Assembly: GCF_000308655.1 (NCBI RefSeq)
Contig: NZ_BAGC01000002.1
Span: 124,001-188,000, forward strand
Direction of reading: 5' to 3'
Source: Nocardia niigatensis NBRC 100131
GTDB taxonomy: Bacteria; Actinomycetota; Actinomycetes; Mycobacteriales; Mycobacteriaceae
Length of the DNA stretch: 64,000 bases
This document shows positions 41,465 to 49,661 of this stretch, piece by piece (within the stretch, counting starts at the first letter, position 1; each line of letters opens with the position of its first letter). A program made the translations under genes and the position numbers. Under the pieces are notes generated by a model. The model did not search any database, had not been told where the DNA came from, and was given only the letters and a program-made list of their open reading frames with translations.

Positions 41465-42319
41465 TCAGTGCGGCTTGTGGGCCAGCACCGCGAAGAGGGT
41501 GACCGACAGGTGAATGTCGCCGCTGGCGGCGCCCGCCTCCAGGTCGGCGAGCAACTGGTCGCGCTGGCGCTCGCTGATGGCGCCGCGCGCCACGGCCCGA
41601 TCGGCGACCCGGGCGACCAGCGCGCCCGCGCCGACGCTGCTGTCCTGTACCAGCGCGTGCGAGCCGAAGTCGTCGACGACCAGCCCGGCCCGGGTGAGCT
41701 GCCCGGCCAGGCGGCGGCCCGCGTACGGGTTGGTGGTGCCCGCGATCATGGTCTCGACGACCTCGTGCACCACATGCCGGTCGCCGGGATGCACGATGGC
41801 CGTGCCCCAGTCGGAGTCCATGACCACCACGCGCCCGCCGGGGCGGAGCACGCGGGCGATCTCACCGGCGGCCCGGGCCGGCGCGGTGAGGTGCTGGAAG
41901 ACGCGCTCGCACAGCGCCACATCGAAGCTCTCGCTGCCGACGGGCAGACCGTAGGCGTCACCGCTGATGAACTTGGCGGTGGATCCGGCCTGGGCGGCGC
42001 GGCGTTCGGCGGCGGCCAGCAGCTGCTGATCGGGTTCGACGCCGAGCGCGGTGCCGGTGGGACCGACCAGGTCGGCGAAGGTCAGCACCTCCGAGCCGGA
42101 GCCGGACCCGATGTCGACGGCGCTCTCGCCCGCCTGGGGGGCCAGGGCCTCGTGGGCCCAGGCGCGCAGGCGCCGGATGCCCGGCAGCGCTGCCTGTAGA
42201 TCGTGAACGTCGACGAGCTGGTCTTGTCCATCGCGGTCGAAACGGTCCGGTCGCAGTCCGGACCCAGCGGCAGGTTGCGCCGCGGCTCGCACTGAAGAAT
42301 TAGCCATGGTGTCGGGCAT
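41465..42319 (-). CDS. SAM-dependent class I methyltransferase
   Basis: A 284-residue protein with a Rossmann methyltransferase fold: motif I VDIGSGSGSE (about residue 68), 'GVEPDQQLLAAAERRAAQAG', motif II/III 'FDVALCERVFQHLTAPARA' and 'RVLRPGGRVVVMDSDW'. The pattern is that of UbiE/Methyltransf_11 family proteins acting on small molecules. ATG 42319 has AGGA 13 bases upstream; ATG 42307 is an alternative. Substrate not deducible. Confidence 0.8.
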   Translation of the reverse strand: MPDTMANSSVRAAAQPAAGSGLRPDRFDRDGQDQLVDVHDLQAALPGIRRLRAWAHEALAPQAGESAVDIGSGSGSEVLTFADLVGPTGTALGVEPDQQLLAAAERRAAQAGSTAKFISGDAYGLPVGSESFDVALCERVFQHLTAPARAAGEIARVLRPGGRVVVMDSDWGTAIVHPGDRHVVHEVVETMIAGTTNPYAGRRLAGQLTRAGLVVDDFGSHALVQDSSVGAGALVARVADRAVARGAISERQRDQLLADLEAGAASGDIHLSVTLFAVLAHKPH

Positions 42320-42395
42320 GGCCGAAGCCTAGTCCTTCGGCGGCAACAGCGTGACCCGCGTCACCGCGGCCCAGGTCGAATGGGATGATCGGTGC

Positions 42396-42974
42396 ATGGT
42401 GAGCCGCACGCTGTGTATTGCGCAGGAATCCGATGCCGACGAGCTGCTTTCGACCGATGATTTCGCGCTGTTGGTCGGAATGATGCTGGATCAGCAGTTT
42501 CCGATGGAGCACGCATTCCGCGGTCCGTGGAAACTCGCCGACCGGATGGGCGGCTTCGATATCAACCGGATCGCCGCCGCCGATCCCGAGGAATTCGAGG
42601 AGCTGGCCGCGACGCCGCCGGCCATCCACCGCTACGGCCGGTCCATGGGGCGGCGGGTGCAGGAGCTGGCTCGATACATCGTGGAGAACTACGACGGGAA
42701 TACCGCGGCCCTGTGGACCGACGGTGCGCCGGACGGCAAGGAAGTCCTGAGGCGGCTCAAGAAGCTGCCGGGCTTCGGCGATCAGAAGGCGCGAATCTTC
42801 CTGGCGCTGTTGGGTAAACAGCGCGGGCTGGCCGCGGCGGGCTGGCGTGAGGCGGCCGGGGCGTACGGCGAGGACGGTTCGCGTCGTTCGGTCGCCGATG
42901 TCACCGATGCCGAATCCCTTACGCAGGTACGCGAATTCAAGAAGCAGGCGAAGGCCGCCGCCAAGGCGAAGTAA
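42396..42974 (+). CDS. HhH-GPD family base-excision repair protein
   Basis: A 192-residue helical protein with ATG 42396. It shows 'LLVGMMLDQQFPMEHAFRGPWKLADR', and the helix-hairpin-helix 'KKLPGFGDQKARIFLALLGK', as in the actinobacterial HhH-GPD group TIGR03252. Members resemble AlkA/Nth glycosylases but lack the full catalytic region, and their substrate is unknown. The C-terminus is a Lys-rich tail. It is divergent from the methyltransferase gene with 76 bases between starts. Confidence 0.8.
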   Translation: MVSRTLCIAQESDADELLSTDDFALLVGMMLDQQFPMEHAFRGPWKLADRMGGFDINRIAAADPEEFEELAATPPAIHRYGRSMGRRVQELARYIVENYDGNTAALWTDGAPDGKEVLRRLKKLPGFGDQKARIFLALLGKQRGLAAAGWREAAGAYGEDGSRRSVADVTDAESLTQVREFKKQAKAAAKAK

Positions 42975-43013
42975 CCGGATTCCGCTCGTCCCGATCGAAT
43001 CAAGCTGGTTTTT

Positions 43014-43036
43014 AACCTCCAGAAATCTGGGAGGTT
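43014..43036. promoter_or_regulatory. Small inverted repeat downstream of the HhH-GPD gene
   Basis: AACCTCC-AGAAATCTG-GGAGGTT can fold into a hairpin (extended by AGA/TCT). T-run TTTTT precedes it on the plus strand, so it would be a better terminator for minus-strand transcription; it may also be an operator of the secreted-protein gene at 43091. Confidence 0.35.
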
Positions 43037-43090
43037 GCTTAATGCTTGCCGCCGACAGTTCAGTTCGCGGCAGTGGGAAGCAGTACCAGC

Positions 43091-43786
43091 ATGAAGATGA
43101 GGAAATTCGCCGGAATCGCGGCATTGACGATCGCGGCGACGGGGGTGGCGGCGGGGACCGCCTACGCCGGTCCGGCCGAGAAGAATCCGGCCGCAATCGA
43201 TTACACGGCCCAGACCACCGACAGCGGAACGGTCATTCGCACCGACGCCGGATCGCTGGCGGTCGAGGACGGTGCGCTGAAAATCAAGGCGCCCGACGGG
43301 ACCACGGTCGCCGGAACGGAATTGAAGTTCCGCGTGGACGAATTCGAGTTCCCGATCGCGGCGCAGGTCAGCGATCGCACAGCGACCCTGACTCCGCAGC
43401 TCGACGTGAACCACGCGGTTTACCAGCCGGTCGCGCTGCCCTATGAGGACCAGGCGCCCTGGAAGACCCAGTACGACCGCGAGCAGGCGGCCTGGAACCG
43501 CCTGCGTGACACCATCGGTCTGGGCGCGACCGTGGGCACGCTGGTCGGCGGGCTCGGCGGCGCGGCGCTGGGCTGCATCGCCGGTATCGGCGTGGGTCTG
43601 GTTGCCACCGGTGCGCTGGCCACGCTGTTCGGCGCGGGTCCGCTCGCGGGTTGCGTGGTCGGCGCGGCCACCGTCGGTTTCCTGGGCACCATCGCAGGTC
43701 AATTGTTCGTCACGGCACCGGTCGCGATCGCCGCTGCGGTGCAATACTTCACGACTATCAATCAGCCTTTTACCGCCCCTAAGTAG
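43091..43786 (+). CDS. Secreted protein of unknown function, paralogue 1
   Basis: A 231-residue protein with an ATG at 43091 (43097 is possible) and a Sec signal peptide (MKMRKFAGIAALTIAATGVAAGTAYA, cleavage after AYA near residue 26). The mature part has a beta-rich domain (about 30-125; FRVDEFEFPIAAQVSDRTAT, then LPYEDQAPWKTQYDREQAAWNRL) and a glycine-zipper hydrophobic C-terminal domain (~140-210) with two Cys. It closely resembles the two proteins that follow. The composition recalls Nocardia secreted proteins annotated as DUF8020, though I cannot confirm membership. Confidence 0.7.
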   Translation: MKMRKFAGIAALTIAATGVAAGTAYAGPAEKNPAAIDYTAQTTDSGTVIRTDAGSLAVEDGALKIKAPDGTTVAGTELKFRVDEFEFPIAAQVSDRTATLTPQLDVNHAVYQPVALPYEDQAPWKTQYDREQAAWNRLRDTIGLGATVGTLVGGLGGAALGCIAGIGVGLVATGALATLFGAGPLAGCVVGAATVGFLGTIAGQLFVTAPVAIAAAVQYFTTINQPFTAPK

Positions 43787-43873
43787 GTAGTTTCGGCAAC
43801 CGATGGGCAAAGGTTCACCCGGGTGGAACCAACGTGCCATGTGGTGTTTGTGAAGGCCGGTTTCCATCACAAC

Positions 43874-43910
43874 GTCCCAGGGGTTACACCTGACCTTGTT
43901 CCCCTGGGAC
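43874..43910. promoter_or_regulatory. 10-bp perfect inverted repeat before paralogue 2
   Basis: GTCCCAGGGG (43874-43883) and CCCCTGGGAC (43901-43910) flank 17 bases (TTACACCTGACCTTGTT). It lies 27 bases upstream of the ATG at 43937. It can be an operator for a dimeric regulator or a leader hairpin; no T-run follows, so it is not a normal terminator. Confidence 0.55.
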
Positions 43911-43936
43911 GCATCTGCTCATCTGAAGAGGAATTC

Positions 43937-44656
43937 ATGCGTCTCAAGAACTTCGCTGCGGTATCCGCGCTCGTCGTCGCCGCCCTCGGTGTCACCGCCG
44001 GCACCGTGAACGCGGCTCCCGCCGTCGACAACACCCCGATCAATTACACCGCCACCAACTCCGAGACCAACACCGTCATCCGCACCGACGCCGGTTCCAT
44101 GGTCGTCGAGAACGGCAACTTCCTGATCAAGGCGGCGAACGGCAACGTTGTCGCCGGTATGCCGCTGAAGGTGCAGGTGGACGACTTCACCTTCCCGATC
44201 GCCGCGGAGATCTCGGACCACACCGCGACGCTGACGCCGCAGTACGACATGGACCACGCGGTCTACACCCCGCAGAATGTCAAGGACGTGTCGCTGCCGT
44301 ACGAGGACCAGGCTCCCTGGAAGTCGGACTACGACCGTGAGCAGGCCGCCTGGAACCGCATGAAGGACACCATCGCCCTGGGTGCGACCGTCGCGACCCT
44401 GGTCGGTGGCCTGGGTGCCGCGGCCGTCGGCTGTGTCCTCGGCTTCGGTGTCGCCGGTCTGGCTTCGGCTCCGCTGGCCGCCCTGTTCGGCGCCGGCCCG
44501 ATCATCGGCTGCCTCGTGGGTGCGTCGGCCGTCGGCTTCCTCGGCACCATCGCCGGTCAGCTGCTGATCACCGCGCCGGTCGCGATCGCCGCCGCGATCC
44601 AGTACTTCACCACCATCAACCAGCCGCACATCTCCGCTCCGGCTCCGGCCAAGTAA
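43937..44656 (+). CDS. Secreted protein of unknown function, paralogue 2
   Basis: A 239-residue protein; ATG 43937 with GAAGAGGAATTC upstream. Signal peptide ending near AAPAVDN; beta domain with 'VRLD'-like segments (IRTDAGSMVVENGNFLIKAA, VQVDDFTFPIAAEISDHTAT); conserved 'LPYEDQAPWKSDYDREQAAW'; glycine-zipper C-terminal domain with two Cys; Pro/Ala end (ISAPAPAK). It is about three quarters alike to paralogue 3 and less like paralogue 1. The hydrophobic C-terminal part suggests insertion into or passage through the mycolate-containing envelope; this is inference. Confidence 0.7.
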   Translation: MRLKNFAAVSALVVAALGVTAGTVNAAPAVDNTPINYTATNSETNTVIRTDAGSMVVENGNFLIKAANGNVVAGMPLKVQVDDFTFPIAAEISDHTATLTPQYDMDHAVYTPQNVKDVSLPYEDQAPWKSDYDREQAAWNRMKDTIALGATVATLVGGLGAAAVGCVLGFGVAGLASAPLAALFGAGPIIGCLVGASAVGFLGTIAGQLLITAPVAIAAAIQYFTTINQPHISAPAPAK

Positions 44657-44716
44657 GAGCGGGTTCTATAAGCGCGAGGGGCTCTATAGGCATCAGCAAA
44701 AATCTCATCGGGACAG

Positions 44717-44742
44717 CCCGCTCGGCCGAATGGCCGGGCGGG
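44717..44742 (+). terminator. Hairpin terminator after paralogue 2
   Basis: CCCGCTCGGCC pairs with GGCCGGGCGGG (one G-U) around GAAT, followed by TTT. So paralogue 3 probably has its own promoter in the 116 bases downstream. Confidence 0.7.
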
Positions 44743-44858
44743 TTTCCCATTTCAACTGTTCATCACACCAGCACCCTCGATACACATCTCGTTCGCGTCG
44801 GACGGTTTCCATCATTCGATCCACACCCGCGGACTGCCTGATGAGGAAACAAAGGGAA

Positions 44859-45554
44859 ATGCGCTTCAAGAATTTCGCCGCGACCGCGGCGTTGGTCATC
44901 GCCGCGATGGGCGTCACCGCCGGCACCGTCAATGCGGCCCCCGCAGCCGACAACGGCGTGATCGATTACGCCGCAACCACGTCCGACACCAACACCATCA
45001 TCCACACCGACGGTGGCTCGATGGTTGTCGAGGACGGCACCTTCAAGATCAAGGCCGCGAATGGCACCGTGCTGGCCGGTCTGCCGCTGAACTTCCGCGT
45101 GGACGACTTCGAGTTCCCGATCGCCGCGGAGATCGCCGACCACAGCGCGACTCTGACGCCGCAGTACGACATGGACCACGCGGTCTACAAGCCGATCAAC
45201 CTGCCCTACGAGGACCAGGCGCCGTGGAAGTCGGACTACGACCGTGAGCAGGCAGCCTGGAACCGCATGAAGGACACCATCGCCACCGGCGCCACCATCG
45301 GCACCACGGTCGGTGCGCTGGGCGGCGCGGCCGTCGGTTGCATCGCCGGCGTCGGTGTGGGTCTGGTCGCCACCGGCGCCCTGGCCACCCTCTTCGGCCT
45401 CGGCCCGCTCGGCGGCTGCATCCTGGGCGCCGCCACCGTCGGCTTCCTGGGCACCATCGCCGGTCAGCTGTTCGTGACCGCGCCGGTCGCGATCGCCGCC
45501 GCGTACAACTACTTCGTGACGATCAACCAGCCGCACATCGTCGCGCCCAAGTAA
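44859..45554 (+). CDS. Secreted protein of unknown function, paralogue 3
   Basis: A 231-residue protein; the start is ATG 44859 with AAAGGGA upstream, since the N-terminus then matches the signal peptides of the other two (MRFKNFAATAALVIAAMGVT). Beta domain with 'IIHTDGGSMVVEDGTFKIKA' and 'FRVDDFEFPIAAEIADHSAT'; conserved 'LPYEDQAPWKSDYDREQAAW'; glycine-zipper domain with two Cys. It combines features of paralogues 1 and 2 and marks the end of the triplicate. Confidence 0.7.
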   Translation: MRFKNFAATAALVIAAMGVTAGTVNAAPAADNGVIDYAATTSDTNTIIHTDGGSMVVEDGTFKIKAANGTVLAGLPLNFRVDDFEFPIAAEIADHSATLTPQYDMDHAVYKPINLPYEDQAPWKSDYDREQAAWNRMKDTIATGATIGTTVGALGGAAVGCIAGVGVGLVATGALATLFGLGPLGGCILGAATVGFLGTIAGQLFVTAPVAIAAAYNYFVTINQPHIVAPK

Positions 45555-45598
45555 TCTCGCGACACCCAGCGCTACCGCGACACCTCGCGAAGCCGCAC

Positions 45599-45632
45599 AG
45601 CCCCCGTCCGGCGCCTGCCGGGCGGGGGCTTT
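45599..45632 (+). terminator. Hairpin terminator after paralogue 3
   Basis: AGCCCCCGTCCGGC pairs with GCCGGGCGGGGGCT around GCCT (one G-U), followed by TT. It separates the secreted-protein locus from the sulfur region. Confidence 0.8.
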
Positions 45633-45719
45633 CGCGTTGTCCCGCCTCGGGGCCGCGCACTTGGGATCGGCTCGAGCGCAACACTGTCGCCGGAAGGAGG
45701 CCGGTGCTGGAGTGGGGTG

Positions 45720-46268
45720 ATGGGTGAGCTGACCTCGATTCACGGCCCGGCCGCCGCGCTCGACGCGGCCGGCGGCGCCGATCTGCGCCGGACCTTCGCA
45801 CACTTTCCCAGCGGGGTGGTAGCGGTGTGCGCGCGACTTGGCGGGACACTGTACGGGCTGGTGGCGAGCACCTTCGTGCCGGTATCGCTGGATCCGCCGC
45901 TGGTGTCGGTGTGCATTCAATACTCGTCGGAGACGTGGCCGCGGCTGGAGCGGGCGAGCCGGCTCGGGGTGAGCCTGCTCAGCAGCGCGCAGGCCGCCGA
46001 GGCGCGGGGGCTGAGTTCGCGGCGCGGGGATCGGTTCCGGAATGTGGAGCTGCGGGCCGGGCACGGGAACGCGGCCTTCGTCGCCGGCGCCACCGCCTGG
46101 CTGGAAACCTCGGTGCACGAGCAGGTTCCGGCGGGTGATCACGCGGTGGTGCTGCTGCGGGTGCATCGGCTGAGCGCGAATCCGGAGTCCGAGCCGCTGG
46201 TCTTCCACCGCAGCGGTTTCCGCGCCCTGCACGATCCGGTCCCCGAACGCGACGAGGCCGCGGGCTGA
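45720..46268 (+). CDS. Flavin reductase-like protein
   Basis: A 182-residue protein of the flavin reductase/FMN-binding split-barrel family: 'LRRTFAHFPSGVVAVCARLG', 'GLVASTFVPVSLDPPLVSVCIQ', 'SRLGVSLLSSAQAAEARGLS' and 'VVLLRVHRLS'. Such enzymes supply reduced FMN to two-component monooxygenases. Four luciferase-like monooxygenases follow downstream, which makes this its likely job. GTG 45717 is an alternative start. It has its own transcription unit: the riboswitch lies between it and the transporter. Confidence 0.8.
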   Translation: MGELTSIHGPAAALDAAGGADLRRTFAHFPSGVVAVCARLGGTLYGLVASTFVPVSLDPPLVSVCIQYSSETWPRLERASRLGVSLLSSAQAAEARGLSSRRGDRFRNVELRAGHGNAAFVAGATAWLETSVHEQVPAGDHAVVLLRVHRLSANPESEPLVFHRSGFRALHDPVPERDEAAG

Positions 46269-46359
46269 TTTCCCCATTTCCACCGGATGTCCGGAGATCT
46301 GTTGCCAGGCAATTGAATTCACCTTGATCCGGACCGGCGACAGCCGCCGCCGCACTTCG

Positions 46360-46365
46360 TAACGT
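46360..46365 (+). promoter_or_regulatory. Candidate -10 box upstream of the riboswitch
   Basis: TAACGT stands about eight bases before the first paired base of the predicted aptamer, the correct distance for a start near 46,372. The -35 region is weak (CGACAG at about 16 bases distance). Confidence 0.4.
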
Positions 46366-46372
46366 GGTCATC

Positions 46373-46463
46373 ACCATCCAGAGCGATCGAGAGACCCGGC
46401 TCGCAGACATCGCAGCAACCCCCGCGCACGTGGTGCGGGTGCTTCCGCCGGGACCGATGGAGG
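46373..46463 (+). promoter_or_regulatory. SAM-type (S-box/SAM-IV-like) riboswitch
   Basis: The leader has the conserved order of actinobacterial SAM aptamers: P1 strand CCATCC, then AGAGCGATCGAGAGAC, CCGGCTCG, GACATCGCAGCAACC, a GC-rich hairpin (CCCGCGCACGTGGTGCGGG), then GGTGCTTCC and the closing strand GATGG (46456-46460). GCGAT/ATCGC forms P2. The P1 closing strand overlaps the Shine-Dalgarno GGAGG (46459-46463), seven bases before ATG 46471, which fits translation control: with SAM bound, P1 hides the site. It would turn off the importer when methionine/SAM is plentiful. Confidence 0.7.
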
Positions 46464-46470
46464 ACGAACC

Positions 46471-47373
46471 ATGAGCACGCTGGCGGCGCCCACGCAGCCG
46501 GGGCCGAACGCGGATCGCCCCGGCGAGGGCGCGGAACATCACGACGCTGACCTGCCGATCGTGCGGACCCGCCATCCGTGGCGCTGGGTCACGGGCGCGG
46601 TCGCGCTGGTGCTGGTGGCGCAGTTCGCGCACGGGCTGATCGCCAATCCGGGCTGGGACTGGGGCACTTTCGCGCGGTACATAACCGCGCGTTCGGTGCT
46701 GTCCGCGCTGAAGGTGACCCTGGAGCTGACCTTCTGGGGCACCCTGCTGGGCTTCCTGCTCGGTATCTGGCTGGCGGTGGGACGGCTGTCGAAGAATCCG
46801 GCGCTGCGGGTCATCTCGTGGACCTATGTGTGGGCGTTCCGCTCGATTCCGCTGATCGTGCAGTTGCTGTTCTGGTTCAACCTGGCCTACCTGTACAAGA
46901 CGCTGTCGCTGGGGATTCCGTTCGGGCCGGAGTTCGCGCGTTTTCAGACCAACGGCGTGATCAGCGGATTCACCGCGGCCGTCATCGGTTTGGCGCTGCA
47001 TCAGGCCGCGTATTCGGCGGAGATCATCCGGGCCGGGATCATCTCGGTGGACGAGGGGCAGTGGGAGGCGGCGCGGTCGCTGGGCCTGCCGTGGCGGCGG
47101 CAGTTCTTCACCATCGTGGCGCCGCAGGCGATGCGCGGCATTCTGCCGAATGCCGCCAATGAGGTGATCAGTCTTTTCAAGGGCACCTCGATCGTGTCGA
47201 CCATGGCGATCGCCGAGCTGTTCTATCAGGTGCAGGTGATCTACGGCCGGAATGGCCGGGTGGTGCCGCTGCTGATGGTGGCCACGGTCTGGTACATCGT
47301 GCTGACCACCGTGCTGAGTGTCATTCAGTTCTATATCGAGCGGCACTTCGCGAGGGGAACCGGCGATGAGTGA
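46471..47373 (+). CDS. Amino-acid-type ABC transporter permease
   Basis: A 300-residue permease with an N-terminal cytosolic stretch of ~30 residues, about five transmembrane helices and the EAA loop 'EAARSLGLPWRRQFFTIVAP'. It is of the polar amino acid (HisM/GlnP) type, which dimerises, so one gene is enough. With the ATPase and the lipoprotein that follow it forms an importer. In a cluster controlled by a SAM riboswitch the substrate is probably a sulfur amino acid or derivative. Confidence 0.85.
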   Translation: MSTLAAPTQPGPNADRPGEGAEHHDADLPIVRTRHPWRWVTGAVALVLVAQFAHGLIANPGWDWGTFARYITARSVLSALKVTLELTFWGTLLGFLLGIWLAVGRLSKNPALRVISWTYVWAFRSIPLIVQLLFWFNLAYLYKTLSLGIPFGPEFARFQTNGVISGFTAAVIGLALHQAAYSAEIIRAGIISVDEGQWEAARSLGLPWRRQFFTIVAPQAMRGILPNAANEVISLFKGTSIVSTMAIAELFYQVQVIYGRNGRVVPLLMVATVWYIVLTTVLSVIQFYIERHFARGTGDE

Positions 47374-48130
47374 ATTCGCGATCGAATTGCGCCGTGTCAG
47401 AAAGTCTTTCGGCGGCACAGCGGTGCTGTCCGGCATCGATCTGGCGATCCGTACCGGCGAGGTGACGGTCATTCTGGGCCCGTCGGGTTCGGGCAAGTCC
47501 ACGCTGTTGCGCACCATCAATCACCTGGAGCAGGTGGACGGCGGCACGGTGCGGGTGGGCGGCGAACTGGTCGGCTACCGTCGCCGCGGCGGCAAGCTCT
47601 ACGAGCTGCACGAGCGGGAGATCCTGCGCCGCCGGGCTCGGATCGGGTTCGTGTTCCAGAACTTCAATCTCTTTCCGCACCTGACGGTTCGGGAGAATGT
47701 GGCGCTCGCGCCGGTGGCCACCCAGCGGCGATCCAAGGCCGAGGTGAACGCCGAGGCGCTGGAGCTGCTGGCGCGGGTCGGCTTGGCGGACAAGGCCGAT
47801 GAGTATCCGAGCCGGCTCTCGGGCGGGCAGCAGCAGCGCGTGGCCATCGCGCGGGCGCTGGCGCTGCGGCCCGAGGTGCTGCTGTTCGACGAGCCCACCT
47901 CGGCCCTGGATCCGGAGCTGGTGGGCGAGGTGCTCGATGTCATCAAGGGGCTGGCGCGCGGCGGCTCGACGCTGGTGATCGTCACCCATGAGATCGGGTT
48001 CGCCCGTGAGGTCGCCGACACCGTGGTGCTGCTGGACGCCGGCCGCATCGTCGAGCAGGGGCCGCCCGCGCAGGTGCTGGACAACCCGTCGCATCCGCGC
48101 GCCAAAGCCTTTCTCGCACACGTCCTCTGA
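47366..48130 (+). CDS. Amino-acid-type ABC transporter ATP-binding protein
   Basis: A 254-residue ATPase; ATG 47366 overlaps the permease end. Walker A GPSGSGKST (residues 38-46), Q-loop 'VFQNFNLFPHLTV', signature '[15 protein letters not shown]', Walker B '[19 protein letters not shown]' and switch His in 'VIVTHEIGFAREV'. It energises uptake with the permease at 46471. Lengths and motifs are complete. Confidence 0.92.
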   Translation: MSEFAIELRRVRKSFGGTAVLSGIDLAIRTGEVTVILGPSGSGKSTLLRTINHLEQVDGGTVRVGGELVGYRRRGGKLYELHEREILRRRARIGFVFQNFNLFPHLTVRENVALAPVATQRRSKAEVNAEALELLARVGLADKADEYPSRLSGGQQQRVAIARALALRPEVLLFDEPTSALDPELVGEVLDVIKGLARGGSTLVIVTHEIGFAREVADTVVLLDAGRIVEQGPPAQVLDNPSHPRAKAFLAHVL

Positions 48131-48159
48131 CGTGATCCCACTAGATAAGGAATCCGCCC

Positions 48160-49140
48160 ATGTCCCTGACCCGCCGTCGTAGACGGACCGGCACCCTGAT
48201 CGCCGTCGTCCTGTTGAGCCTGGTGGTGAGCGGCTGTGGCAGCAAGGACGACGGCGGAGCCGACAACACGCGCAGCGTCAACGGCCTGACCTACGACCTG
48301 TCGCCGGAGCAGGCGGGGCGGGTGCGCGCGGCGAAGGTGGACGCGATTGCCGCGCAGCTCCCACAGGCCATTCGCGAGCGCGGCACCCTGGTGGTGACCG
48401 GCACCATCGGTGCGACGCCGCCGCTGGGCTTCTACGCCACCGACGATCGCACCGTGGTCGGTTCGGAGGTGGACGTCGCCTCGTTGATCGCCGACATCCT
48501 GGGTCTGAAGGTGGATCGGCGCAACGGCGACTGGGCCCAGAACTTCGTGAAGATCGACTCCGGCGAAGCGGACGTGTTCATCAGCAATGCCACCGTCACC
48601 GAGGAGCGCAAGGAGAAGTACGACTTCGCCACCTACCGCCTGGACAATATCGCCCTCGAGGTGCCCGGGGATTCCGCGTGGACGTACCGGGATCGTAAGT
48701 CGCTGGCGGGCAAGAAGGTCGGCGTGACCTCGGGCACCAACCAGGAGCAGCTGCTGGTCGGCTGGAACGACCAGAACGTGGCCGAGGGTCTGCCCGGGCT
48801 GGAGCTCGCCTACTACCAGCAGCCCGCGGACTACTACCTGGCACTGTCCTCCGGCCGCATCGACGGCTATGTGGGGCCGAACCCCTCGGCGCAGTACCAC
48901 TCCGCGACCACCGGCACCAAGGTGCTCACCACCTGGTCGGGCGCGGGCGATGCCCTGCAGGCCGATATCGGGGTGCTCACCCGCAAGGACAACGGCGTGG
49001 TCGAGCCGGTGCGGCAGGCCATCCAGTACGCCATCGACCACGGCGCCTACCAGCGGGTCCTCGACCGCTGGGGCCTCGGGGGCGAGGCGGTGCCGAAGTC
49101 GCTGATCAATCCGCCGGGACTACCGAAGACGAAGGGATGA
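48160..49140 (+). CDS. Amino-acid-type ABC substrate-binding lipoprotein
   Basis: A 326-residue lipoprotein: basic N-terminus, hydrophobic core and lipobox LVVSGC. The mature part is a family 3 periplasmic binding protein (IRERGTLVVTGTIGATPPLG, 'GSEVDVASLIADILGLKVDR', 'VGVTSGTNQEQLLVGW'). It captures the substrate of the importer. It ends with an ATGA overlap with the acetyltransferase gene. Confidence 0.87.
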   Translation: MSLTRRRRRTGTLIAVVLLSLVVSGCGSKDDGGADNTRSVNGLTYDLSPEQAGRVRAAKVDAIAAQLPQAIRERGTLVVTGTIGATPPLGFYATDDRTVVGSEVDVASLIADILGLKVDRRNGDWAQNFVKIDSGEADVFISNATVTEERKEKYDFATYRLDNIALEVPGDSAWTYRDRKSLAGKKVGVTSGTNQEQLLVGWNDQNVAEGLPGLELAYYQQPADYYLALSSGRIDGYVGPNPSAQYHSATTGTKVLTTWSGAGDALQADIGVLTRKDNGVVEPVRQAIQYAIDHGAYQRVLDRWGLGGEAVPKSLINPPGLPKTKG

Positions 49141-49661
49141 ACGTGTCGCGCACCGTATTCCACGTCGGACAGCACGATCCGCTGGCCGCGCCGCTGCTGG
49201 CGGAGCTGGCCATCGAGTACAGCAGCCGCTACGGGGGCACCCCGGGTGAGGTGCACGCGGATCTGACCGGCTATCCGGCGAGTCATTTCGCCCCGCCGCA
49301 CGGCGACCTGTTGATCGTTGTGGACAACGGTGAGCCGGTGGCGGGCGGCGCGTTCCAGCGCTTCGACGCGGAAACCGCGGAGCTGAAACGGATCTGGACG
49401 GCGACCGCGCACCGGCGGCAGGGGCTGGGCCGGTTCGTGCTCGAGCAGCTGGAGGCCGAGATCGCCCGGCGCGGCTACACGCGCATCTATCTGACCACCG
49501 GCCCGCGTCAGCCCGAGGCGGTGGCGCTCTACACGGCCGCCGGGTACACCGCGCTGCCGCGCGACATCGTGAAGGCGGTCGGTCCCGTGCACCCGTTCGA
49601 GAAGCGCCTGCCCGTCGAGGGCGACCTGCGTTCCGGCGCACCGGCGGCGGTGCCGGCATGA
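49137..49661 (+). CDS. GNAT-family N-acetyltransferase
   Basis: A 174-residue GNAT enzyme with the acetyl-CoA loop 'RIWTATAHRRQGLGRFVLEQLEAE' (R/Q-x-x-G-x-G/A) and 'ALYTAAGYTAL'. Coupled to the importer on one side and to an LLM monooxygenase on the other. In Bacillus pathways for S-modified cysteines a GNAT enzyme acetylates the amino group before oxidative cleavage; here the same order of genes suggests that role. The substrate cannot be read from the sequence. Confidence 0.8.
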   Translation: MNVSRTVFHVGQHDPLAAPLLAELAIEYSSRYGGTPGEVHADLTGYPASHFAPPHGDLLIVVDNGEPVAGGAFQRFDAETAELKRIWTATAHRRQGLGRFVLEQLEAEIARRGYTRIYLTTGPRQPEAVALYTAAGYTALPRDIVKAVGPVHPFEKRLPVEGDLRSGAPAAVPA

